From Methylococcaceae bacterium UBA4132 (GTDB lineage: Bacteria > Pseudomonadota > Gammaproteobacteria > Methylococcales > Methylomonadaceae): a stretch of DNA of 18,036 nt. The translations under genes and the position numbers were made by a program. Below the pieces are notes generated by a model. That model was not told the origin of the DNA. It saw only the letters and a list, made by a program, of their open reading frames with translations, and searched no databases. The stretch spans positions 1 through 18,036 of the forward strand of contig DFWO01000198.1 in NCBI GenBank assembly GCA_002380945.1, given 5' to 3'. This document shows positions 6,088-14,400 of this stretch, piece after piece (positions within the stretch are counted from its first letter, which is position 1; each line of letters starts with the position of its first letter).

Positions 6088-7041
6088 TTAAGAACCTGCA
6101 ACTAGCTGTTCAAGAATGCGTCTGAAATGCTCGTAGCTTTCAATTTTTAATACGCCCACTTCATCCAATACCGCTTCATAGCAAGCCGCAGCCCTGCCAC
6201 CTACAATGAGTGCAACATCATTGCCTATTAGCTTTCTTAAGCGTCTTATTTCTTTAGGAATAACATGATCGTCGGTGCTAAAACTAATACTAATAGTCAC
6301 AGCTTTCGAGTGAGTGTATTTAACAGCGGCGGCAATTTCTTCGGCGGGTAGATTTGCGCCCAAATACGTTACTTGCCAACCATTAAGTTCAGCGATGATG
6401 GCTGCCAGTAACGCACCTAATTCATGCAGTTGACCTATCGGTGTACTGACTATCATGCGGGGTGCGTGATCAGGGCAAGGGTTATTATTGCGCAAGATGT
6501 AAGTCAGCGAGCGAATAACCGATGAAGTCATGTGTTCATGAATCGGTCGTAGCTCACCTGTTTTCCAACGCTCACCAATGCGCGTTAATAACGGGGTTAG
6601 TAAGTCTTCAATAAAGGCTTGTGATTGTAATTCTACAATCGCATTCTCAAAATGCGATTCTAATGTTTTGGCATCGAATGCCAACACAGCGGCATAGCAT
6701 TTCTCAATATAATCTTCTGCCAAAAATCTCTTATCCCCCGTCAGACTGACAGGCGAATAGTTTTGCGTGTCTTCTTGCTGCAACAGTCTTTTCAATTCAT
6801 CAAGTGAAAATTGTGCAATTTGACTGATGCTATGTCCATGACTGGTGGCTTGATTGAGTAATTTAAGGCGAGCAATATCCTGATCGCTATAAACCCGATG
6901 TCCACCAGCCGTACGCGTGGGAGTCACCGCTTGATAGCGGCGTTCCCATGCTCTGACTAAATCAGACTTCACGCCTGAACGTTTAGACACTGTGCCAATT
7001 AAATATTGTGCTGAGCTTTTGTGATAGTCTTCCATTTGCAT
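6088..7041 (-). CDS. MerR-family regulator with B12-binding domain (CarH/LitR-like)
   Basis: Residues 13-85 form a MerR winged helix: IGTVSKRSGVKSDLVRAWER, then TAGGHRVYSDQDIARLKLL. A four-helix cobalamin-cap region (about 108-188) contains W159 followed by nine residues and then E169-H170. This W-x9-E-H signature is that of adenosylcobalamin light sensors of the CarH/LitR group. The Rossmann-like B12 domain (about 195-315) carries Q204-L-H206-E-L-G209, the E/D-x-H-x-x-G lower-ligand motif with Q at the first position and the cobalt-binding His kept, and a glycine-rich IVGGRAAA at 279-286. The protein would bind DNA in the dark as an oligomer and release it when light breaks the Co-C bond; this is inferred from the family. 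No carotenoid or photolyase gene is adjacent. It lies 95 nt downstream of trpG on the same strand, with its own likely promoter in that gap. A second ATG at codon 3 is an alternative start. Confidence 0.88.
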   Translation of the reverse strand: MQMEDYHKSSAQYLIGTVSKRSGVKSDLVRAWERRYQAVTPTRTAGGHRVYSDQDIARLKLLNQATSHGHSISQIAQFSLDELKRLLQQEDTQNYSPVSLTGDKRFLAEDYIEKCYAAVLAFDAKTLESHFENAIVELQSQAFIEDLLTPLLTRIGERWKTGELRPIHEHMTSSVIRSLTYILRNNNPCPDHAPRMIVSTPIGQLHELGALLAAIIAELNGWQVTYLGANLPAEEIAAAVKYTHSKAVTISISFSTDDHVIPKEIRRLRKLIGNDVALIVGGRAAACYEAVLDEVGVLKIESYEHFRRILEQLVAGS

Positions 7042-7068
7042 AATTTCTTCATCAAAAACAATGCGGGG

Positions 7069-7094
7069 ATTCTAGCACAATACCTATACAATAG
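7069..7094 (-). promoter_or_regulatory. Candidate promoter and operator of the MerR-type regulator
   Basis: On the minus strand, TGC-TAGAAT (plus 7069-7077) fits an extended -10 element (TGnTATAAT, one mismatch), with the start codon about 27 nt downstream. Just upstream, the strand reads CTATTGTATAGGTATTGTG (plus 7094-7076), which contains TATTGT twice, 11 bp apart, a spacing of one helical turn. No good -35 is present, as is common for regulated or extended -10 promoters. Direct repeats overlapping the promoter suggest autorepression, as reported for relatives of this family. All of this is inference from sequence. Confidence 0.3.
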
Positions 7095-7136
7095 TTTGAC
7101 AAAAATATTAATTATCTTGCAAAAGCGTTGTTACAG

Positions 7137-7727
7137 TCACTGATTCAAAAAATTCCGTAACATATCGTGTCCATGTTCCGTCAGAATGGATTCAGGGTGA
7201 AATTGTACACCTTCAATCGCCAGCGTTTTATGGCGCACGCCCATAATTTCATCGAGATTACCTGTTCCATCTTGAGTCCACGCAGTCACTTCTAAGCAAT
7301 CGGGTAAAGTTGCTTGTTCAATCACTAACGAATGATAACGGGTAGCAATGAATGGATTGTTTAAGCCTTTGAACACACCGATATTGTGATGGTAAACGGG
7401 GGAGGTTTTACCGTGCATAATTTGTTTAGCGTGAATAATATTGCCGCCAAACGCATAGCCTATGCTCTGATGCCCTAAACACACGCCTAAAATGGGTATT
7501 TGCCCTGCAAATCTTAAAATTGTCTCAACAGAAATGCCCGCTTCTTTCGGTGTGCAAGGACCTGGTGAAATGACGATTTTATCAGGCGCGAGGGCAGCAA
7601 TATCATCGACAGTCACTTGGTCATTACGCACCACAGTGACATCCGCGCCTAACTCACCAAAATACTGTACTAGGTTGTAAGTGAACGAGTCATAGTTATC
7701 GACCATGACAACTTTTACCGCGCTCAT
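7137..7727 (-). CDS. trpG: Anthranilate synthase component II (glutamine amidotransferase)
   Basis: Class I amidotransferase subunit that hydrolyses glutamine and channels ammonia to TrpE in tryptophan synthesis; in some bacteria it also serves p-aminobenzoate synthase. The triad is complete: C83 in GVCLGHQSIG, and H177 and E179 in GVQFHPES. The oxyanion segment SPGPCTPKEAG is at residues 54-64. The 196-aa length is standard for the stand-alone subunit. The ATG overlaps the trpE stop as ATGA (4 nt), and AAGGAG lies 7 nt before it within trpE, indicating translational coupling and equal subunit output. No trpD or trpC follows: the next gene downstream is the MerR-type regulator. Confidence 0.97.
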   Translation of the reverse strand: MSAVKVVMVDNYDSFTYNLVQYFGELGADVTVVRNDQVTVDDIAALAPDKIVISPGPCTPKEAGISVETILRFAGQIPILGVCLGHQSIGYAFGGNIIHAKQIMHGKTSPVYHHNIGVFKGLNNPFIATRYHSLVIEQATLPDCLEVTAWTQDGTGNLDEIMGVRHKTLAIEGVQFHPESILTEHGHDMLRNFLNQ

Positions 7728-9211
7728 AATGATTCTCCTTCTAAGCCTGCTTCTGCCATCGTAACGGCACGGAACACGGCGCGTGCTTTGTTCATGGTTT
7801 CATCCCATTCGCTAGTCGGAATGGAGTCATAAACGATACCCGCTCCCGCTTGTATATGTAATTGCTGGTCTTTAATCACAGCGGTTCTTATCGCAATCGC
7901 AGTATCGAGATTGCCCGTCCATGAGATATAACCCACTGCACCTGAATAGACACCACGTTTAACAGGTTCAAGTTCATCAATGATTTCCATAGCGCGAATC
8001 TTTGGCGCACCGCTAACCGTACCCGCTGGAAAGGTTGCCGCCAGTACATCAAAGGCATCTTTGCCTTGTTGCAGCTTGCCTGTCACATTGGAAACAATGT
8101 GCATGACGTGTGAATAACGCTCAATAACCATTTTATCGGTTAATTTAACCGTGCCGATTTCTGCCACCCGTCCCGCATCATTACGTCCTAAGTCAATCAG
8201 CATCAAATGTTCAGCCAATTCTTTAGGGTCAGCGAGTAATTCTTGTTCCAGTGCTAAGTCTTGTTCATGCGTTACGCCGCGTCTGCGTGTGCCTGCAATC
8301 GGACGCACAGTGACGGTATTGTCTTCCAAACGTACCAAAATTTCAGGTGATGAGCCGACAATATGAAAATCATCCAGATTGAGATAATACATATAAGGCG
8401 ACGGATTCAAACAGCGCAAGGCACGGTAACAATTCAGCGGCGAGGCGGTGTATGGAATTGACAAGCGTTGTGATAACACCACCTGCATAATATCGCCATC
8501 GGTAATGTACTCTTTGGCTTTTAAAACCGCAGACTCAAAACCTTGTTGGGTAAAGCCTGATACAAAATCGTCTTCGACCACTTTTTTAGGCTGCGGATGT
8601 TTTTCAGGTTTAGCGTGCAATTCACGCAGTTTGACCACTAAATGATCAAGGCGAGCCATTGCCCGTGTATAAGCCTCGGCTTCTTCAGGGTTGGCATGAG
8701 TCAGCAACAACATTTTGCCCGACAAATTATCAAACACCAGTATGTCTTCGGACACCATCAATAAAATATCAGGCGTGCCGATGGGGTCTGGTTTAGCGGT
8801 TTTGCACAGTTTCGGTTCGATATAAGCAATAGTTTCATAGCCAAAATACCCGACCAAACCGCCACTAAAACGCGGCAAGTTTTCAATATCAGGTACTTTA
8901 AACGCGAGTCTAAATTCATCTACCCATACCAGCGGATTATCATGCGTGATGGTTTCCACGCAATCGCCATTTTGCTCCAGTCGAATTTGTTTGCCGTTAA
9001 TCTTGATAACGGTTTTGCACGGCAAACCGATAATCGAATAACGTCCCCATTGTTCGCCACCGTGGACGGATTCAAACAAATAAGAATACGCGCCACTGGC
9101 TAATTTTAAATAAGCACTTAAGGGAGTATTCAAATCAGCCAAAATTTCACGGCTAATCGGAATGCGGTTATAGCCTTGTGAGGCTAGCTGATTGAATTGT
9201 TCTGGAGTCAT
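7724..9211 (-). CDS. trpE: Anthranilate synthase component I
   Basis: Chorismate-utilising subunit that, with TrpG, makes anthranilate from chorismate and ammonia, the first committed step to tryptophan. Family blocks are in order: the N-terminal regulatory region with PLSAYLKL (30-37) and YLFES (44-48; usually LLES), part of the tryptophan feedback site; DGDIMQVVLSQR (238-249); RPIAGTRRRG (303-312); LADPKELAEHLMLIDLGRND (326-345); YSHVMHIVS (366-374); GTVSGAPKIRAM (397-408); and GAGIVYDS (457-464). At 495 aa it is full length. The start MTPEQFNQLA matches relatives, although the ribosome binding site is weak, so translation may depend on the gene before it: the yehS stop is 12 nt upstream. 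There is no room for a leader peptide or attenuator directly in front. Confidence 0.97.
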   Translation of the reverse strand: MTPEQFNQLASQGYNRIPISREILADLNTPLSAYLKLASGAYSYLFESVHGGEQWGRYSIIGLPCKTVIKINGKQIRLEQNGDCVETITHDNPLVWVDEFRLAFKVPDIENLPRFSGGLVGYFGYETIAYIEPKLCKTAKPDPIGTPDILLMVSEDILVFDNLSGKMLLLTHANPEEAEAYTRAMARLDHLVVKLRELHAKPEKHPQPKKVVEDDFVSGFTQQGFESAVLKAKEYITDGDIMQVVLSQRLSIPYTASPLNCYRALRCLNPSPYMYYLNLDDFHIVGSSPEILVRLEDNTVTVRPIAGTRRRGVTHEQDLALEQELLADPKELAEHLMLIDLGRNDAGRVAEIGTVKLTDKMVIERYSHVMHIVSNVTGKLQQGKDAFDVLAATFPAGTVSGAPKIRAMEIIDELEPVKRGVYSGAVGYISWTGNLDTAIAIRTAVIKDQQLHIQAGAGIVYDSIPTSEWDETMNKARAVFRAVTMAEAGLEGESL

Positions 9212-9223
9212 GTTCGGGTATGG

Positions 9224-9694
9224 TTATTCGTGTGACTGTCTGAAGTGAATGGTGAGACCTTGTAAAAAATTTCTGAGTATTTGGTCGCCGCATTTTCGGT
9301 GATGTTTATGCCCTGGTTGTCTAAAAAAAGCACTGAGTTCGCCTTTTGATAATTCAAAATCAGCCAGTTTTAGCGTGTGCAGCATATCTTCTTCTTTAAA
9401 TTCTAACGCGATACGCAGTTTTTTGAGTATGGCATTATTATCTAATTCGGTTTCCGCTTTTTTTACGGGCGGATTGTCTTGCTTGCCACGTTTATAAGTA
9501 ATCAAACCATCTAAAAATAAGCTCATGCGTTGATTATCGAGGGCAACAAAACCCTCTTCATTGTCTTTTTTAAGCAGCGGCAGTAACTCATCGCGCGTCA
9601 TTGCGTCATCACTTAACGCGAATATTTCTATCATCGTGGCATCGTTTAAATTTAAAGCGTAACGGACACGGCGTAATACATCGTTATTAATCAT
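9224..9694 (-). CDS. yehS: YehS-family protein (DUF1456, two repeats)
   Basis: Small cytosolic protein of unknown function, 156 aa, the same length as E. coli YehS. Two copies of the DUF1456 fold follow each other: residues 1-66 (NNDVLRRVRYALNLND, then DNEEGFVALDNQRMSLFLDG) and 86-147 (NNAILKKLRIALEFKEEDML, then HRKCGDQILRNFLQGL). They are joined by a charged linker (67-85). The internal repeat is visible as VLRRVRYAL versus ILKKLRIAL. Its ATG begins 1 nt after the stop of the DUF1287 gene (TAA-T-ATG), so translation is coupled, and it ends 12 nt before trpE. Family identity is firm; no biochemical role is known to me. Confidence 0.92.
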   Translation of the reverse strand: MINNDVLRRVRYALNLNDATMIEIFALSDDAMTRDELLPLLKKDNEEGFVALDNQRMSLFLDGLITYKRGKQDNPPVKKAETELDNNAILKKLRIALEFKEEDMLHTLKLADFELSKGELSAFFRQPGHKHHRKCGDQILRNFLQGLTIHFRQSHE

Positions 9695-9695
9695 A

Positions 9696-10298
9696 TTAGT
9701 TTTTAGGTGTGGGAATTCGGTAATGTCCAGTTATTTTAAACTCAAATAAACGGTCTTCTTCTTGTGTGCCGTTGCCAATATTATGAATAATTAACGGCGT
9801 ATTGCTGGTCGTGGTGGTTTTATCGCTGACTATCATAATATGTGGCAGGTTAGCTGGCAAAAGCACAGTGACTAAATCGCCCGCTTGATAAGTGTCTGGC
9901 TGGCTTGAAATCGGTAGCTCATAGCCTTTACGTTTAAAATAGGTTTGTAAATTTAACACGCGGCGATGGTCGATATTTTTATCCGTGCCTTTCAAGCCCC
10001 AGTGTTTAGGATACTGAGCAAACGCCCGCTGCATATCGTCATGCACCAGCTTTTGTAAATCCATGTTGTGACTAACACGCAAGGCACGCACTACCACATC
10101 GGTACACACACCACCGTCAACAGGCACATCACCATTTGGATAACTTAGCGTGTAATACGTTGAATCATAACGAACGGTTTTGCCTATTTGTGTTCGCGCT
10201 GCATTTACAAAATTAGTCGCTTGCTGTGTAACCGCGTTTGCTTGTAATAGCGGTAACGCGCTAGCAAGCAGAAATAACCAGTATTTTTTATTAGCCAT
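9696..10298 (-). CDS. Exported DUF1287 protein (NlpC/P60-like fold, probable Cys hydrolase)
   Basis: DUF1287 family member (E. coli YijF is a relative). Residues 1-22 are a signal peptide (KKYWLFLLASALPLLQANA), with cleavage expected after ANA, placing the protein in the periplasm. The mature part has the family signature GGVCTDVVVRALR (62-74) with C65, LPHIMIVSD (151-159) with H153, and IIHNIGNG (170-177) with H172. Cys plus two His is the pattern of a papain-like peptidase or amidase, so a cell-wall substrate is plausible but unproven. WGLKGTDKNIDHRRVLNL (100-117) is also typical. The Shine-Dalgarno sequence is weak. It is the first gene of a run with yehS, trpE and trpG. Confidence 0.87.
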   Translation of the reverse strand: MANKKYWLFLLASALPLLQANAVTQQATNFVNAARTQIGKTVRYDSTYYTLSYPNGDVPVDGGVCTDVVVRALRVSHNMDLQKLVHDDMQRAFAQYPKHWGLKGTDKNIDHRRVLNLQTYFKRKGYELPISSQPDTYQAGDLVTVLLPANLPHIMIVSDKTTTTSNTPLIIHNIGNGTQEEDRLFEFKITGHYRIPTPKN

Positions 10299-10336
10299 AC
10301 CGTTAAAAGAATGCGCCCATTCTGATATAAATGATA

Positions 10337-10342
10337 ATTATA
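10337..10342 (-). promoter_or_regulatory. Perfect -10 box upstream of the DUF1287-yehS-trpEG operon
   Basis: On the minus strand this is TATAAT, 38 nt before the DUF1287 start codon. The -35 at 16-18 nt spacing is poor (ACTGTT or a neighbour). It is the best promoter element I see for the operon. No run of Trp codons or trp attenuator hairpin is visible in the leader between it and the ATG. Confidence 0.35.
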
Positions 10343-10477
10343 ACGTAAAAATGACCGTAACAGTGAGGGCGCAACGTTGTAACTGGTTAAGCGCAATCAT
10401 TTAAAACCCCGTCTCAGTAGTATATTATGTGTTGCTTATTATTGTAGATTTTAACCGTTGTTAGTGAGGACTTAATC

Positions 10478-10864
10478 ATGCACACTTTATCAAAATTTAT
10501 CGTTAGCCTGTTGTTATTGATGGGCTGTTCTTTTGTTCAGGCTAGCGATGAGCTGGTATCGCCTAAGGAAGCGTCCGTACTGACTACGGACAAAAAAGCC
10601 GTGATTGTCGATGTGCGTGAAGATGATGAGTGGAATGAGGGGCATATTGCAGGGGCTGTGCATATTCCATTAAATCAACTGGAAGCTCGCTTGCCAGAAT
10701 TACAATCATATAAAGATACCTCCATTATTACGCAATGCCAAAGCGGCAAACGCTCGCTTAAAGCCTTGGAGTTGTTAAAATCTGCGGGCTTTTCTAAGGT
10801 AGCCAGTATGGATGGCGGTATCGTTGCATGGCGTAAAGACGGCTTAGCCACGCAACAAAAATAA
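10478..10864 (+). CDS. Exported single-domain rhodanese
   Basis: Residues 1-22 are a signal sequence (HTLSKFIVSLLLLMGCSFVQA). Signal peptidase I could cut after VQA. LMGC at 14-17 is a weak lipobox, so a lipoprotein anchored at C17 is the alternative. One rhodanese domain follows (about 27-125) with VIVDVREDDEWNEGHIAGA (42-60), the catalytic loop C87-Q-S-G-K-R-S, and the closing MDGGIVAWRKDG. This is the single-domain layout of periplasmic PspE/GlpE-like proteins. It probably carries sulfane sulfur in the periplasm; acceptor unknown. GAGGA lies 7 nt before the ATG. The flavin reductase gene starts 26 nt downstream on the same strand. The promoter should lie in the 179-nt divergent gap. Confidence 0.9.
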   Translation: MHTLSKFIVSLLLLMGCSFVQASDELVSPKEASVLTTDKKAVIVDVREDDEWNEGHIAGAVHIPLNQLEARLPELQSYKDTSIITQCQSGKRSLKALELLKSAGFSKVASMDGGIVAWRKDGLATQQK

Positions 10865-10890
10865 TTTATTAATGATTAGGAGAAATACTA

Positions 10891-11373
10891 ATGACTGTAA
10901 GTTCGGATGATTTTAAAAATGCGCTGCAACTGTGGGCGAGTGGTGTCACTGTGGTGACAACACAATCTGAAAAATTTGGTGTGCAAGGCATGACAGTCAC
11001 GGCATTTTCCAGTGTATCTGTAAATCCACCGCAAGTATTGGTGTGCATTAATGATGCCGCTGATACGGGTGATGGTATTGCAGAAAGCCAATGTTTTGCA
11101 GTGAATATCTTAACGACGGAGCAGCAAGAGATCTCTAATCAATTTGCAGGTGGCAGCAGTCAAGCACAACGCTTTGCCGATACAGATTGGTCAACAAGCG
11201 TGACAGGCGCACCGCTGTTAAATAACAGCTTGATGTCATTGGATTGCAAAGTAGTTGAAAAAGTACGCGCGGGAACACATTGGATTATCATCGGCGAAGT
11301 ACAAGCCACTGAGTGCCGCTCAGGCGAACCATTACTTTATTATCGTGGAGCTTATCGAAAAATTGCCGATTAA
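10891..11373 (+). CDS. Flavin reductase family protein
   Basis: FMN-binding split-barrel protein of the flavin reductase-like domain family (HpaC/RutF-like), 160 aa, usual length. Seen: FKNALQLWASGVTVVTT (8-24), GMTVTAFSSVSVNPPQVLVC (33-52), the flavin-contact segment FAVNILTTEQQEISNQFAG (69-87), LLNNSLMSLDCKV (109-121), GTHWIIIGEVQ (128-138) and LLYYRGAYRKI (148-158). It would pass electrons from NAD(P)H to free FMN or FAD for a partner oxygenase; no oxygenase is nearby, so the partner is unknown. AGGAG lies 8 nt before the ATG. It probably shares a transcript with the exported rhodanese, though one is periplasmic and this one cytosolic. Its 3' end faces the convergent channel gene across a hairpin. 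Confidence 0.9.
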   Translation: MTVSSDDFKNALQLWASGVTVVTTQSEKFGVQGMTVTAFSSVSVNPPQVLVCINDAADTGDGIAESQCFAVNILTTEQQEISNQFAGGSSQAQRFADTDWSTSVTGAPLLNNSLMSLDCKVVEKVRAGTHWIIIGEVQATECRSGEPLLYYRGAYRKIAD

Positions 11374-11381
11374 TAATTATC

Positions 11382-11410
11382 GTAGAGACGTTGCTATTCA
11401 ACGTCTCTAC
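11382..11410. repeat. 12-bp perfect hairpin between convergent genes
   Basis: The arms 11382-11393 (gtagagacgttg) and 11399-11410 (caacgtctctac) pair perfectly around the 5-nt loop ctatt. It lies 8 nt after the flavin reductase stop and 17 nt after the stop of the convergent channel gene, so it could act as a shared transcript end, although neither side has a T-tract. A GTAGAGACG...CGTCTCTAC palindrome is, to my recollection, a dispersed intergenic repeat in other bacteria, notably cyanobacteria. Confidence 0.7.
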
Positions 11411-11427
11411 AATGTTGTCACTTGTAT

Positions 11428-14400
11428 CTATGCACTACCAACTATTTTATTCGCACCCCATTCAGGCGTACTCGAACGAATATGAATATCTCGTTGTGGA
11501 AATGGAATCTCAATATTATGTTCGCTTAATGCTTTTATTAATCGAGTATGTAAGTCATGGGTGACAGGCATACGGTTCGCTGTTTCACTGACAAATACGC
11601 GTATGGAAAACTCTAACGCACTGTCGGCAAATGCCACTAACAATACGCTAGGTTCAGGCTCTTTAAGCACTAATGGTGCAGAGTGTATGGCTTCCAACAT
11701 AACTTTATGCGCTAACTCAATATCAGAATCATAGGCAATACCCACGGTAATCACGACACGAGTAACAGAATCACTTAACGACCAATTGACTAATTGGGTA
11801 GTAATAAAGGTTTTGTTCGGCACAATCAATTCTTTTTGATCTGGGTCTATCAAAGTGGTTGCTCTCATGTGAATACGGCTGACTCTACCCGTAGTATTCG
11901 CAATGGTCACGGTATCACCGACACGAATTGGACGTTCAAACAACAAAATAATACCCGACACAAAATTAGCAAAAATTTCTTGTAAACCAAAACCTAAACC
12001 GACACTGAGTGCGGCAACTAGCCACTGCACTTGTGACCAACTAAAACCTAGTTCATTGGCTACAGCAAAGAAACCAATCGTCATTAACGTATAGTTAGCC
12101 AATTGGTTCACTGCATAGCGACTGCCCGCCTCCATATCCAAACGGCGGAATACTAGCAATTCCATAACACCTGAAAAATTGTGTACCGCAACAGCAGCGA
12201 TAAACGTATAAATTCCCGCCAGAAATAAATTCACTAAGGTGATGGATTGATACACTTCTTTGTTATCGACTATGGCTTTAGTTTGCCAAAGTTCAATACG
12301 TTCCAGAAATGAAAAGGCAGGAAATATATTCTTCCAAATTACCCAAAATGCCACTAATAAACTAAAGCAGAATAAGACATTTAATATGGTGATAGATTGG
12401 GCATTTATTTTAGGAATATCAATTTGATGCTCTTCAGCAGGTAAGATCGGGTTTTCTGAGCCTTCTATGGTAGCGGTTTTTTCATGCGTAGAGGCTTGTT
12501 TACGTTTTTGCTGTAAATTTTTGATGGCTAATTGTCGATTAACGATAGTCATCCAACGAAGAACAAGTTCATAAGTGATAATCACTGTAGCAACTACCAA
12601 GATAGTTGTACTGACTTTCAGCATTAATTCTACGGCACTCAGGTAGTAACCTGTCATGGAAAAACCCATGATAATTAACGGCGCAAAAGCAACTCCATAG
12701 AAAATATAACGTAATTTAGTCAACCAACTATGGGGATGGTTAATGATTTCGTACTGTAATAAACCATGCTTGGGATGAAACACGCGAGATAAAAAAAACA
12801 CCAAGCCAAGTATCCAAATATGGAGAGCTAAACGCCCTAAACTATCGGTATAAACAGGTACATCAGCGGCGAGGGTGCTTTTAATAATAAATGAAGCAGG
12901 TGGAATGAAAAATCGTAGCCAAGCTAGATATTTACGCATTAGTGCGGTGGTATTTTCTTGGAATTGAAAATGTTTCCGCATAATACCCGCTGTAGGTTCA
13001 AATAAGCGGTAAAGAAATTGCCAGAAAAACCATGCTAGTGCCGCTCGAGATAACCCCATACCTATCGCTTGAGTAAAATTGTCAATGGTCACATTATTAG
13101 TCAAAAACCAGCCCAAATAACCCATTGTCAATGGTAAAGGTGCGATAAGTAGCATGGTATAGACTAACGCTTCTGGGGTGTAATAAAAATTATCAGTATA
13201 AATCTTGCCGACTTTTTCTGAGATAAACTTTAAGCGTTGTTTTAGCCACTTTCTAATCAGCAGTAAAACAATGATATTGAATACCGCAAATACCATTAAC
13301 AGTGGTTGTTTTGCAGGCAGCTTGGCGACATTGTAAAGCAGTGTTTTCCAATTATGGGGCGATAGTAACCATTTAACCGATTGATAAACTTGATTAAAAA
13401 CATCCATATTCACTGCTTCAGAACTTCTAACCCACAATAGACGCTCATCCAAATAGAGGGCGAATTTTTCTGCTTTGCTATTTTTTTGTTGTCTGGAAAA
13501 ATCAAAATCACCCAAAATACGCAAGTAGCTGTTGTAGGCGATGGATAGTTTGGTGAGTAATTCTGCTTGATCGTTGAGCAAGCCTCGCAATTCCGCTTGA
13601 GTCCTCATACGTTGTTCAATAGGCAGTTTTTTATTGACGCTTGAGTCCATTTTTTGTTTCAAATAGCCATCAATATCGGCAAGTTTCTTGAGCTTCTCCT
13701 CAATGACCAATTGTTCCAAATTAGTGTTTGCCGTTTCTGATTGTATCGCGGCGGTCTGTAAAACAAATTGATCTTTATTGATTAAATTACGCCGTTGGAC
13801 GTGTAGGAGTTTACCCAATGGTGGACTTAGACTAGCTAAATCAATTTTCTTTGCCGCGCTGTTAAAATTAGCCTCTATTTCGCTAATCTGATTATCGGCT
13901 TTGGTTTTTTCTTGTTCGTAATGGCTAATTTTGTTGTTAATCGCTTGTAACTGTTGACTGTACTGAATGTTTTCCCGCATGACATCTTGAATGACAACAG
14001 GTTTTCCAGCCAAGTCTTTTTCAGCTTGACTAAGTGCATCTTGCCGATTCTTTTCTTCTTGTTGTTGTAATTGTGTCAGCACCTGTTCTATGGTGCTAAT
14101 TAACGGGCTTAAGGCATTTTTCTGTAGCTCTAATAAACGCACAGAATCTTTTAGTAGGGCTAATCTAACTGAATAACTGCTGGTTTCAGCATCCAACATA
14201 TTCAATTCTGCGGTTCGTGCGTCACTGGTTGTTTTTAAATAAATTCTCTCGGCATCAAGTTCTAATTGTGACGTTGAACTGGGATTGTGTGTTTCTTTTA
14301 TTGCCTTGTAAGCATCATCCAATTCTTGTTTAGCTTTGAGTGTTTCTTGGCGTATTACATTAGGGCGATTACTTTGTTCCGCCAACTCATTAGTCAGTTT

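Noticed and set aside
9212..9223. Trp leader peptide or attenuator before trpE
   Set aside because: Only 12 nt separate trpE from yehS, so no leader with Trp codons or alternative hairpins can fit. None was seen before the DUF1287 gene either.
11255..11564. Plus-strand frames running from the flavin reductase into the channel gene
   Set aside because: They overlap two well-supported genes and the hairpin between them, and show no family features.
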